Assembly (NCBI GenBank): GCA_964516805.1
Contig: CAZEXI010000005.1
Location: 1-64,000 of the forward strand
Direction of reading: 5' to 3'
DNA length: 64,000 nt
Source of the DNA: CAYSTL01 sp964516805
Lineage (GTDB): Archaea; Thermoplasmatota; Thermoplasmata; Halarchaeoplasmatales; Halarchaeoplasmataceae
Every line of letters starts with the position of its first letter. The first letter of the stretch is position 1. The position numbers were made by a program, and so were the translations under genes. Below, piece by piece: positions 44,395 through 53,809 of the stretch. The notes under the pieces were generated by a model that saw nothing but the letters and a program-made list of their open reading frames with translations, made no database searches and had not been told where the DNA came from.

Positions 44395-46581
44395 TTAGAG
44401 GTAGGCTCTTTGAGCCTCTCTACCTTTTTCTTTTTCCTCGCGCTCTTCTATCTTCTTTTGTACTTTCTTCAATGCCTCATTGAAATGTCTTTTGTAAACT
44501 TTAGCGTCCTTTATACTTTCCTCTGTGAGCTCTTCACCTTCATCGACGAACTCTCTTATAGACAACATCACAGCCTCGTTGCAGATAGAAGCTATATCTG
44601 CACCACTCATATCATCTGTTTTATTTGCGAGCACATCCAGATTTACATCATCTGCTAGTGGTTTGTTTCTTGTATGAACTTTGAATATCTCTTTTCTTGC
44701 CTCTTTATCTGGTTTTTCTACCATGATATGTCTGTCGAACCTTCCTTGTCTCATAAGTGCTGGGTCAATAAGGTCTGGTCTGTTAGTAGCTGCTAGTACA
44801 ACGACGTCATGTAGATCTTCCAACCCATCTAGTTCTGTAAGCAATTGTGATATCACTCTTTCAGATACATTTGAATCAGATGATGCTCCTCTTCTAGGTG
44901 CCAATGCATCTATCTCGTCAAAGAATATTATCGTTGGTGCTGCTTGTCTTGCTTTCCTAAATGTTTCTCGTACTGCTTTTTCACTCTCGCCGACCCATTT
45001 AGAGAAGAACTCAGGTCCTTTCACCGATATAAAATTAGATTCACTTTCTCTTGCCACTGCTTTAGCCATGAGTGTTTTACCTGTTCCTGGTGGACCGCTC
45101 ATGAGTATCCCTTTTGGTACTTCAGCATCCATGTGTTCAAATACATCCGAGTACTTGATAGGCCATTCAACTGCTTCACGCAGTTCCTTTTTCGCTTCTT
45201 CCAATCCACCTACATTTTCCCATGTAACATCCGGTGTTTCTATAACAACTTCTCTCATCGCTGAAGGGTTCATCTCTCTTAAAGCTTTGTTGAAATGCTC
45301 TTCTCTGACCTCTAATTTCTCCAATATCTCCGGAGGTATCTGTTCAAGATCTAGATCGATATCAGGCAATATCTCCCTTAGAGCGAGCATCGCTGCTTCC
45401 TTAGCTAGAGCTTCTATATCTGCACCGACGAAACCATGGGTATGAGATGATAATTCTTCTAGATTCACTTCGTCAGCCAATGGCATCCCTCTGGTATGGA
45501 TCTCAAGTATCTCTTCTCTACCGTTTTTGTCAGGCATTCCGATCTCTATCTCTCTATCGAATCTTCCTGGCCTTCTTAGTGCAGGATCCAGTGCATGGGA
45601 CCTGTTGGTAGCACCTATGACTATTACCTTGCCTCTAGCCTCCAGACCATCCATCAGGGATAATAACTGAGCGACTATCCTTCTTTCTGTTTCTCCGGTA
45701 ACTTCATCTCTTTTCGGTGCGATCGAGTCTATCTCATCTATGAATATTATCGAGGGTTGGTTCTCTTCTGCCTCCTCGAATATCTCTCTCAAACGTCCTT
45801 CACTTTCACCGTAGTACTTGGACATGATCTCTGGTCCGCCTATATTGTAGAAGTTAGCGTTTGTCTCACTGGCCACAGCTTTCGCCATCAGTGTTTTACC
45901 CGTGCCCGGTGGACCGTGAAGTAAAACTCCCTTTGGAGCTTCTATACCGACCTTATCGAAAAGTTCTGGATGTCTTAATGGAAGCTCTACCATCTCTCTT
46001 ACTTTCTCTATCTCTTTATCCAACCCACCGATATCTTCGTAAGAAACGCGTGGAACTTTAGCTATCTCTTCTTTGCTGATCGGTTTCTCAGAAATGCTTA
46101 CTTGTGTGACGTTTGGTTTGATTATCACAGCCTTAGAACCAGGTGAATAAGACTTGACAACTAGCTCGATCTTATTACCCATTATATTGAGTGTGATCGA
46201 ATCTCCCTTTGTGATAGGCCGATCTCGTAATGCCTGCTGTCTGAGATACTCCTCCCCTCCCATCAGACGTATCGGTTGAGTAGGAGCAAAGGTTACCTTC
46301 TTAGCTGGTTTCGCATCAACTTTTTCTATACCCACCTTTTCATCTATCTTTACTCCAGCATTTCTTCTTGTCGGTCCATCTATCCTGATAACTCCGGTAT
46401 TTCTATCTTTTTCCTCACCAGGCCATACTTTAGCTGCCGTCTGTTTTTCTCCATAAATCAGAATAATATCTCCGCTATTCAGACCAAGTTTTTCCTTAAC
46501 TTCTGGATCTATCCTAGCTAAACCTCTCCCTACATCGCTTGATTTTGCCTCCGCAACTTTCAATATTTTTTCCTTCGCCAT
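44395..46581 (-). CDS. cdc48: Cdc48/VAT two-domain AAA ATPase
   Basis: A 728-residue protein with an N-domain (about 1-180: double-psi barrel) and two AAA domains. Walker A1 is GPPGTGKT at 223-230, Walker B1 IIFIDEIDSIAPK; Walker A2 is GPPGTGKT at 496-503, Walker B2 IIFFDEIDALAPR. It unfolds proteins and, in archaea, feeds them to the 20S proteasome. The C-terminus RAYL ends in A-Y-L, a weak HbYX-type tail. The gene lies 88 bp after the giant coiled-coil gene, on the same strand. Confidence 0.97.
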   Translation of the reverse strand: MAKEKILKVAEAKSSDVGRGLARIDPEVKEKLGLNSGDIILIYGEKQTAAKVWPGEEKDRNTGVIRIDGPTRRNAGVKIDEKVGIEKVDAKPAKKVTFAPTQPIRLMGGEEYLRQQALRDRPITKGDSITLNIMGNKIELVVKSYSPGSKAVIIKPNVTQVSISEKPISKEEIAKVPRVSYEDIGGLDKEIEKVREMVELPLRHPELFDKVGIEAPKGVLLHGPPGTGKTLMAKAVASETNANFYNIGGPEIMSKYYGESEGRLREIFEEAEENQPSIIFIDEIDSIAPKRDEVTGETERRIVAQLLSLMDGLEARGKVIVIGATNRSHALDPALRRPGRFDREIEIGMPDKNGREEILEIHTRGMPLADEVNLEELSSHTHGFVGADIEALAKEAAMLALREILPDIDLDLEQIPPEILEKLEVREEHFNKALREMNPSAMREVVIETPDVTWENVGGLEEAKKELREAVEWPIKYSDVFEHMDAEVPKGILMSGPPGTGKTLMAKAVARESESNFISVKGPEFFSKWVGESEKAVRETFRKARQAAPTIIFFDEIDALAPRRGASSDSNVSERVISQLLTELDGLEDLHDVVVLAATNRPDLIDPALMRQGRFDRHIMVEKPDKEARKEIFKVHTRNKPLADDVNLDVLANKTDDMSGADIASICNEAVMLSIREFVDEGEELTEESIKDAKVYKRHFNEALKKVQKKIEEREEKEKGREAQRAYL

Positions 46582-46669
46582 AAATATCTACTCCAACAAA
46601 CTTTACAACTCAAAGTTGTTATCTATTAGTTGTAAAACAATTACTAGAGGTTCTATTTAAAAGTTTTCA

Positions 46670-49600
46670 TCATTCTAACAGATCGTCTAACTTTTCTTTC
46701 ATCTTTTCTACCTTTTCCCTCTTTTCTTCTATCTCTTTCTCCCTATTTGATAGTTCCTTATCCCATTCTTGAAGTTCTTCCTCTCTTTTCTCAACCCTCT
46801 CAACCTTTTCAGACTCTTCTTTGATCTCATCCAATAAACCTGTTAAACGTTTTTCTTCTTCTTTTATCTCATCCCACTCTTCATCGAGCTTTTCTTTTTC
46901 TTCCTCTATAGAATTTTCTTTCTCCCTAAGTGTGGATTCTAGATCTTTTAATTCATCTCTTTTCTTTTTAAGTTCCTTTTCTCTCGTAGAGATCTCTTTT
47001 TCCAGCTCATCCCTCTTTTCTTTGTACTTTTGTATCTCATCAGATAATTCTTTGTTCAATTCTTCCTCTTTTTCTTTTTTCTCCTTTGCATAATCTAGAA
47101 AATCTAAAGCCTGTTTTTTCAGATCTTTTATTTCTTCTCTTTCTTCTTTTAAACTCTCTTCCCTATCTTTTAAAGATTCTGATTTATCATCTAATCTACT
47201 GGCCTTTTCACTAAGTTTCTCCTCCCATTCAGCTACTTTAGCCTCTCTCATCTCAACTCTAGAAATCTTAGCAGGGATCTTTTCCTCCATCTCTTTTAGT
47301 TCTTTTCTTTTACTTTTTAATCTATTTTCTAGATTTACCAGCTTTTCTCTTTTATCAGCTAAACGTTTTTCTCTCTCTTCGATCTCATTCTTCTTCTTAT
47401 AAGCTGCCTTACTCCATGATTTTGCTTTTTCCATCTCGTTTATAACTTCCTGGATTTCCTTATCTACACGTTCTTCCTTATTTGCTATCTCTTTTTCTCT
47501 TTCCTCAATACTTCTAGCTCTCTTATCCAACTCTGATTTCCTCTCATCCAATTCTTCTTTTAACTCTGATAAATGCTTTTCTTTATCGCTTATTTCATCC
47601 TCCCTCTGCTCAATTTCTTTTAATCTACTGCCAATTTTGTTCCAATATTGAAGAACTTCCTTCCGTTCACCCTCTATACTATCTTTTTGACTCTCAATAT
47701 ATTCTTTCTCTTGATCGATCCTTTCTTTTTTATTTTCAATTTCTCTTTCCTTATCATTTAGAATCTTTTCACGCTCTAATAGTTTGTCTTTCTTCCTTTC
47801 TATCTCCTTCTCACGTTCATCTAATTTGCTTCTAAGATTCTCAAGTTCTTTTTCTTCATTTTCTATTCTTTCTTCTATCTTAGCTATTTTGTCTTTTTTC
47901 TCTTCGATGATCTCTTTATTCTTATCAAGCTGACCTCTTTCCTTTTCTAAATCTTTCTCGCGTTGGGTCAACTGTTCTTCTCTATCCTCCAGCAACTCTT
48001 CTCTATTATTAAGCTCAACTTTTTTATCTTCATACGCTGCTTTGATCGCTGCTTTCTCCTCTTCAAAGTTATTTCTCTCCTCTTGCAGTTTTTTCTCTCT
48101 TTCAGAAAGATCATCCTCCCATTTTTGGAGACTGACGTTTAATTCTTGTATCCTTCCCTTCTCTCTATCCAATTCCTCCCTTTTCTCTCTTATTTCCTTT
48201 TCAAACTCTTTTTCACGTTCTACTAATATATCCTCTCTAAAATACAATTCAATACTTAATTTATCTAAAAATTCTTGTTTCTGGTTCAACTCTTTTTTAC
48301 GACCATCTAAAATATTCTCTCTTTCAGCGAGTTTTTTCTCTTTCCTTACAAGACTGCCCTTTTTACCCGCCAATTTTCTTTGCTTTTTTTGTAAATCTTC
48401 TTCAAGTGACCTTAGCTCATTCCTTTTACTTTCGATCTCTTCCTCATCTTCTATTATCTGTTCAGACCTATCATCTAGATTCTTCTTCTGTTTCTCAAGT
48501 ATTTCCTCCCTTTTATCTAACTCCTGTTTCCTATTTTCAAGATCCTTTTCTAAATTATCTATCTTCTCTCTTTTTACTTCTAAATCCTCTTCTAAAGAAT
48601 TTAAATCTGTCTCCATTGACTCTAACCGCTCTTCCTTTTCTTGTAATTCTTCTTCCCATTTAGATATCTCCTCTTCCCGTTTATCGATCTCGGTACTTCT
48701 GTTATCTAGTTTCTCAGATTTCTTCTCTAACTGTTTTTCTTTATCATCCAATTTTGTTTTCCTATCTTCTAGCTCTTCCCTCGCTTTTTCAATCCTTTCA
48801 TTTTCATCCTCTAGTTTTTGAGCTTTATTCTCAAGTTCTTCTTCAAGGTCTGCTAGTTCATCCTCTCTCTCTGCTAACGATCTTTTTTCTTCTTCTATCT
48901 GACTTTTCTCTTCAGAAATTTTCTCAAATTCTTTTTCTATCTCCTTTCCCTTATTCTCTAATTTATTAGACCACTTATCCAATGATTGTTCCCTTTCATC
49001 CAAATCATCTTCTAATTCATTCAATCGTTTCTCTTTTTTATCAATTATTTCCTCTCTTTTCTCCAACTCTTCTTCCTGTTCTTCGAGCTCTTCTTTTCTT
49101 TTGTCTAACTCACTTTTTATCTTATCCTGTTTAGATTCTGTTTTATCTAGATTTTCCTTTCTAACATCGAGCTCTTCTTCTCTGTTTTTCAGTTTTTCTT
49201 CTAAATTTGCAAGTTCTCTCTCCTTTTCAACTAAATCATCTTCTTTAGATTCTAAATTTGCCTTGAGATCATCCAGTTCCTCTTCCTTCTCATCTAACTC
49301 TTCTACCCTCTCTTCGAGCTCCTCCTCTCTTTCTTTTATCTCTTGCTTTCTCTTTTCAAATTTCTCTCTCTGGTTGGCCAGTTCATCTGACTCTGTTGCT
49401 ATATGGTCCTCACGAGATTTTATTTCTTTCTCACGCTGACTCAACTTATTCTCTTTTTGATTCAGATCAGATTCCTGAGAATCTAATTTTTCTTTCTTTG
49501 ATTCTAAAAAGTCCTGCAATGATTCAAGGTCTTCTTTACGTTCATCTAATTTTTTCTCACGAGAATCAAGATTACCTTTTTGTTCTTCCAGGTCATCAGC

Positions 49601-50422
49601 AAGCTTGTTTAAACGATCAGCCTCACTTGATAAGTTTTCTTCTCTATCTGATAATGTCTGTTTTCTTTCTTCAATATCTGCTTCCTTTTCTCTTAATTCT
49701 GATTCAAGTTCTTCCAATCCCTTCTTTTTATCTTCTAAATTTGAAGACTCCTTTTCTATTTTATCTTCCCTTTCTTGGAGATTATCTTCTTTTTCTTGTA
49801 ACTCTTTTTCCCTCTCCACTATTTTTGATCGCTCTTTTTCTATCTGTTCCTTTTCTTTCTCTAATCTTGTCTCTAACTCTGATAATTCATCCTCTTTTGA
49901 TTCAATAGATTCCTGCTTCTCATTCAATTCTCTCTTTAGTTTCTCTAATTTTGCCTCCTTCTCCCTTGTTCTTTCGCTCCAAAATCTTAAGCTTTCTTCA
50001 ATCTCTTCTAAAGCCTCTTTCTTTTTAAGAAGCCTATTCTCCTCTTTTAATTCAGAACTGTCGTCTTTTAAGGCGTCTTTTCCTTCAGAATATTCATCTA
50101 TAATATCTTCAATGGAATCTTCATCATCTTCTATATCAATCTTCAATTTTTCATCAGATGCTTTCATCTGAGATATATTAGTCTTCAATTTTGATATCTT
50201 TCTCTCAACCCTTTCTTTCTCTTCTCTTACAATCTCTAAATACAAACTTTCATTGCTTCTAACCTTATTTTCCTCTAAAAAATCATCTATTCTTTCCTGA
50301 AGTTTTTCTTTTTCTTCCTTGAGGTCCTTTAATTTTCCCTCAGCCTCCTTTAAATTCATCTCATCTTTTTTGGATTCGGTGCTATCCCCTTTATCCTGGA
50401 TATCTGAACCGGTTTTTTCCAT
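46670..50422 (-). CDS. Giant coiled-coil protein (1250 residues)
   Basis: Almost entirely heptad-like Leu/Glu/Lys/Arg/Asp sequence with few aromatics, no membrane helix and no recognised globular domain. As a continuous coil it would be about 180 nm long (0.15 nm per residue). At about residue 680 the pattern is interrupted by KLAGKKGSLVRKEKKL, shared with the divergent neighbour. The first 150 residues are less regular and acidic. It resembles SMC- or Rad50-like coils only in composition; no ATPase heads are present, so it is not an SMC protein. A structural, cytoskeletal or chromosome-organising role is possible, but no function can be claimed. Repetitive sequence may make the gene prone to slippage. 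Confidence 0.85.
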   Translation of the reverse strand: MEKTGSDIQDKGDSTESKKDEMNLKEAEGKLKDLKEEKEKLQERIDDFLEENKVRSNESLYLEIVREEKERVERKISKLKTNISQMKASDEKLKIDIEDDEDSIEDIIDEYSEGKDALKDDSSELKEENRLLKKKEALEEIEESLRFWSERTREKEAKLEKLKRELNEKQESIESKEDELSELETRLEKEKEQIEKERSKIVEREKELQEKEDNLQEREDKIEKESSNLEDKKKGLEELESELREKEADIEERKQTLSDREENLSSEADRLNKLADDLEEQKGNLDSREKKLDERKEDLESLQDFLESKKEKLDSQESDLNQKENKLSQREKEIKSREDHIATESDELANQREKFEKRKQEIKEREEELEERVEELDEKEEELDDLKANLESKEDDLVEKERELANLEEKLKNREEELDVRKENLDKTESKQDKIKSELDKRKEELEEQEEELEKREEIIDKKEKRLNELEDDLDEREQSLDKWSNKLENKGKEIEKEFEKISEEKSQIEEEKRSLAEREDELADLEEELENKAQKLEDENERIEKAREELEDRKTKLDDKEKQLEKKSEKLDNRSTEIDKREEEISKWEEELQEKEERLESMETDLNSLEEDLEVKREKIDNLEKDLENRKQELDKREEILEKQKKNLDDRSEQIIEDEEEIESKRNELRSLEEDLQKKQRKLAGKKGSLVRKEKKLAERENILDGRKKELNQKQEFLDKLSIELYFREDILVEREKEFEKEIREKREELDREKGRIQELNVSLQKWEDDLSEREKKLQEERNNFEEEKAAIKAAYEDKKVELNNREELLEDREEQLTQREKDLEKERGQLDKNKEIIEEKKDKIAKIEERIENEEKELENLRSKLDEREKEIERKKDKLLEREKILNDKEREIENKKERIDQEKEYIESQKDSIEGERKEVLQYWNKIGSRLKEIEQREDEISDKEKHLSELKEELDERKSELDKRARSIEEREKEIANKEERVDKEIQEVINEMEKAKSWSKAAYKKKNEIEEREKRLADKREKLVNLENRLKSKRKELKEMEEKIPAKISRVEMREAKVAEWEEKLSEKASRLDDKSESLKDREESLKEEREEIKDLKKQALDFLDYAKEKKEKEEELNKELSDEIQKYKEKRDELEKEISTREKELKKKRDELKDLESTLREKENSIEEEKEKLDEEWDEIKEEEKRLTGLLDEIKEESEKVERVEKREEELQEWDKELSNREKEIEEKREKVEKMKEKLDDLLE

Positions 50423-50586
50423 GGAGTTTCACGCAACCGTAACTTCTTTTATTACACTTAGGGTCTTTAATATTTTCTATAATTTAATAAACATCGATAT
50501 CAATAGATGTAATCACTTTAGATAATTTGATGAAGAAACAAAAAATATAATTTACTTTATTTTCATATACTTTTAGAGGAATCACT
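50423..50586. promoter_or_regulatory. Divergent promoter of the two coiled-coil genes
   Basis: A 164-bp spacer. TATA-like elements are visible in both directions: about 50540-50552 (AAAAATATAATTT) for the plus gene and about 50479-50491 for the minus gene. The plus gene also has an SD-like AGAGGA about 7 nt before its ATG. Shared control of the pair is suggested by this arrangement. Confidence 0.45.
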
Positions 50587-52449
50587 ATGAAGATACCTGC
50601 AGGGAAAACTCTCAAATCAAAATTTGGAGGCGAAGGGGAAATAGATACATACATGGAAGAAGCAAAAAATAATAATTTTATAGGGTTCATATATACTGAG
50701 CTAATAAAAAAAGACTCAATATCTAAAGGTTATATTGTTTTTAAGAATAACCAAGTTAAAGCTGCTTTTCACGAAGGGATAAAAGAGAGTTTTGGTAAAA
50801 AATCCATCAGATACATCATCAATGATTCATTGGATGAAGACTGCAGGATAGAACTCCATTCTTATAATTATGAATCCTCATCTATAACTTTAAAACAGGT
50901 TCTTAAAAGTAAAGATGATTGGTTGATAGAAGATGAAGAGGATATTTCTTTAGAAATAAAACGTGGAAAAAATTTAGAGGATGAACATACAGTTTTAGAT
51001 GATCTTGAAGACTCTATCAATAAATTGACTGAAGATGCAAGAACAGGAGAAATTGACCTCGAGCTAGAACTGGATGAAATAACTGATATCAAAGAGATGG
51101 AAGAACTGATTGAATATCTGAAAGAAAGTGAAGATATCTTCGACGAGGCAGAACAGGAAATCGAGGAGTTCAAGAAAACTAAAAAGAGAGATGAACTGGA
51201 AAAAATAAGTAAAGACCTTGAAAATAAAAAGAGAAACCTGGAGGAGTACGAAGAAAAACTCAAAAAAAGATCAGATGAGATAAAGAAAAAAGAAGAAAAA
51301 TTAAATGAAAAAGCTGCTGCTGTTGAAGATAGATTTGAAAGTGTCAAAAATCTATGGGCTGAAGTTGAACAAGCTACTAAAAAGATCTCTTCTACCAAGG
51401 ATGATCTAGAAAAAAGGATCGACGATCTTATTAAAAGAGAAAAACTTGTTTTAGAAGAAAAGAGTAAAATCGAGCAAAGAAAAGAGGAATTAGAAGACCG
51501 TGAGGACAGATTGAATAAATTATCATACAAATTAGAAGATAAAAAATCTGAATTAGATAAACGTGAGAGCAATATTAAGGAAGAACGTTCTGATGTCGAC
51601 GATCTAAAAAACCGTTTAGAGGATAAAAAAGAAAGACTATCAGAAAAGGAAAAAGATTTGGAACAACTTGAAGATCGTTTAAACAACAGAAGAGAAAATC
51701 TAGATAAAAAAAGACATGCCCTGGAAAATAAGGAAATGAAAATAGAGAGTAAAGAGGACGTTCTAGACGATAAATTAAACAACGTTGAAGAAAAAATATC
51801 AGACTTTGAGTCTAAAATCAAGGAGCTAGAAGATATTGAATCTGGAATGAAAGAGAAAAAAGAAGAACTCTTTAAGATTGAAGAGGAACTATCAGAGAGG
51901 GAGGAAAAGCTCGAAAAAATCGAAAAGGAATTGAATGAACGTAAAGAAGAATTGAAAAAGAAAGAGAAAGAAATCGAAAAAGGAAAAAATGAATTGCAAG
52001 AGAGGATAAATGACCTAGATAGACGGGAAAAAGAATTAGATAAAAAACAGGAAAAATTAGATTCACGAAGAAAGCAGCTCGAAAATAATGAACAAGAACT
52101 TCAAAGGGAAAGACAAAAAATCAAAGACGAGTGGAAAGAAATCGAAGAGGAAAAAGAATATATTAAACAGCAAAATAAAAAGCTAGCTGGTAAGAAGGGA
52201 GCGTTGACAAAAAGAGAAAAGAGATTAGACCAGAATGAAAAAGAACTGAACGAATTGAAGAAAGAAATAGATGAGAAAAGTAAAGAAATCAAAGAAAAGG
52301 AAGAAAACCTAAAAGAAAAAGAAGAAGAAATAAATAAAAATAAAGATAAATTAAAAAAGAGAAAAGAAAAGTTGGATGAAAAAGAGTCTGAACTCAAAGA
52401 AAAAGAAAAATCTTTAGAAGAATTGAAGAAAGGTCTGGATGAAATCTAA
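50587..52449 (+). CDS. Coiled-coil protein with a globular N-terminal domain
   Basis: A 620-residue protein. Residues 1-110 are globular (MKIPAGKTLKSKFGG, GFIYTELIKKDSISKGYIVFKNNQVKAAFHEG), resembling DUF2226-type or DUF4388-like modules found in archaeal coiled-coil proteins. The remaining 500 residues are coiled coil. At about residue 531 the motif KLAGKKGALTKREKRL recurs, as in the divergent neighbour. The N-terminal domain may anchor the coil to another protein or lipid. Confidence 0.83.
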   Translation: MKIPAGKTLKSKFGGEGEIDTYMEEAKNNNFIGFIYTELIKKDSISKGYIVFKNNQVKAAFHEGIKESFGKKSIRYIINDSLDEDCRIELHSYNYESSSITLKQVLKSKDDWLIEDEEDISLEIKRGKNLEDEHTVLDDLEDSINKLTEDARTGEIDLELELDEITDIKEMEELIEYLKESEDIFDEAEQEIEEFKKTKKRDELEKISKDLENKKRNLEEYEEKLKKRSDEIKKKEEKLNEKAAAVEDRFESVKNLWAEVEQATKKISSTKDDLEKRIDDLIKREKLVLEEKSKIEQRKEELEDREDRLNKLSYKLEDKKSELDKRESNIKEERSDVDDLKNRLEDKKERLSEKEKDLEQLEDRLNNRRENLDKKRHALENKEMKIESKEDVLDDKLNNVEEKISDFESKIKELEDIESGMKEKKEELFKIEEELSEREEKLEKIEKELNERKEELKKKEKEIEKGKNELQERINDLDRREKELDKKQEKLDSRRKQLENNEQELQRERQKIKDEWKEIEEEKEYIKQQNKKLAGKKGALTKREKRLDQNEKELNELKKEIDEKSKEIKEKEENLKEKEEEINKNKDKLKKRKEKLDEKESELKEKEKSLEELKKGLDEI

Positions 52450-52507
52450 AAAAATTTTTATGATTTTAGAAAAACTTATTATACTGATTTAAGCGATTAT
52501 TTTCTTA

Positions 52508-53773
52508 ATGGGATTGATCTCAATAGATATATTTACGTTCATTATCGCTCTTTTACTAGGTTTACTGATAGGTACTGAGAGAGAATACCATGCAATGTCG
52601 GAGGGGGTGCTGGTGATAGCAGGGATGAGGACATTCACATTAATATCTTTGCTGGGATTCTTTATTTCATTCAATTTTACTAAATCCGATCTTATCTATT
52701 TTGCTGGAATCGGAATAATTTTTTGCGTGTTCATATCTACTCTTATCATAAAACAAAAGATTGAAGATCCTGGTATGACGACTTCAGTATCACTTATTGT
52801 AATATTCTTGATCGGCCTATCAGTAGGTGCAGGTTATCTGATCGAACCGATTATAATAGGACTTGCAGTTTTCTCGTTGAATTATTCTAAAAGAAAACTT
52901 CATTACTTTGCTGAATTGCTTGATGAAGAAGAGCTGATGAGTGCTGTTAGGTTTCTGTCTGTTATTGCAATATTTATCCCCTTAGCCTACACGATAGGTA
53001 CTGTTCATCCTTTGATTGGACCCGGCAAGGTTTTTGACACTGTCAAATTTTTATTGATGATAGTTTTCGTTTCCACGATCTCATTTGTTAGTTATCTAGT
53101 TACTAAAATAATTGGCACTTCTAAAGGGCTTAAGATATCTGCTTTTTTCGGAGGTTTTGTAAGTTCTGCAGCCTCAACCGCATCCATGTCTGAAAAACTA
53201 AAAGGTAATCGCAAAATGATCAACACCATATTCAGTTCAATTTTAATCACTAACATCTCGATGTTCTTGAAAAGTTTGATCATACTTTTTACGATAGCTG
53301 GAATCGGATTATCTTTAAAATTTTTCTGGCCTGTTTCTATATTTATTGCTGTTACGCTTTTCTTTGTATTTTACAAGAAAAGTAAAAGAGCAAAAGATGC
53401 TGAAGAGCTCAAATTAGGAACACCTTTTGGTATCATACCTGCAGCAAAATTTGCAGCACTGTTTATCATCATCTCAGTTTTCACTTATTTTGCAAAAACC
53501 TACCTTGGTCCAGTAGGTATCTATGCCTCAGCTATCGGTGGTTTTGTATCAACAACATCAGTAACTGCCTCGATGGCTAGTCTGTATTCTTCAGGAGAAA
53601 TCTCTAGCAGTATCGCTTTGACCACCCTTTTACTTTCAGTTCTTTTTGGCACTATTTCTAAAATTTTTATTGTAAGAACATACGATAAAGAATTATCTAA
53701 AAAAATCATCATCCCTTTTACAATAATCTCCTTGATCATACTTACAGCATCTATAATTTCCATTTTAGGATAG
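52508..53773 (+). CDS. MgtC/SapB-DUF4010 membrane protein
   Basis: A 421-residue protein. The first 130 residues follow MgtC (LLLGLLIGTEREYH, AGMRTFTLISLLG) and the rest is DUF4010, about eight more helices including SAFFGGFVSSAASTASMSEKL and SAIGGFVSTTSVTASMASLY, two similar motifs. The family is found in many archaea; transport of a cation has been proposed but not proved. Stand-alone gene. Confidence 0.88.
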   Translation: MGLISIDIFTFIIALLLGLLIGTEREYHAMSEGVLVIAGMRTFTLISLLGFFISFNFTKSDLIYFAGIGIIFCVFISTLIIKQKIEDPGMTTSVSLIVIFLIGLSVGAGYLIEPIIIGLAVFSLNYSKRKLHYFAELLDEEELMSAVRFLSVIAIFIPLAYTIGTVHPLIGPGKVFDTVKFLLMIVFVSTISFVSYLVTKIIGTSKGLKISAFFGGFVSSAASTASMSEKLKGNRKMINTIFSSILITNISMFLKSLIILFTIAGIGLSLKFFWPVSIFIAVTLFFVFYKKSKRAKDAEELKLGTPFGIIPAAKFAALFIIISVFTYFAKTYLGPVGIYASAIGGFVSTTSVTASMASLYSSGEISSSIALTTLLLSVLFGTISKIFIVRTYDKELSKKIIIPFTIISLIILTASIISILG

Positions 53774-53809
53774 GAAAATAAATAAACCTCTTTTAACTAG
53801 GGTACATTG

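Noticed and set aside
44681..45445. 254-residue plus-strand frame opposite cdc48
   Set aside because: It mirrors a conserved AAA gene, lacks any motif, and has no promoter of its own.
46821..50171. Several long serine- and phenylalanine-rich plus-strand frames opposite the giant coiled-coil gene
   Set aside because: They are mirror frames of Glu/Lys-rich codons (TCT, TTC and similar). Such low-complexity antisense frames arise automatically and have no start signals.
46670..50422. SMC or Rad50 protein
   Set aside because: The protein is coil throughout, with no Walker A, signature or Walker B heads at either end.
50868..52397. Serine-rich minus-strand frames opposite the second coiled-coil gene
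   Set aside because: Same antisense artefact as above.
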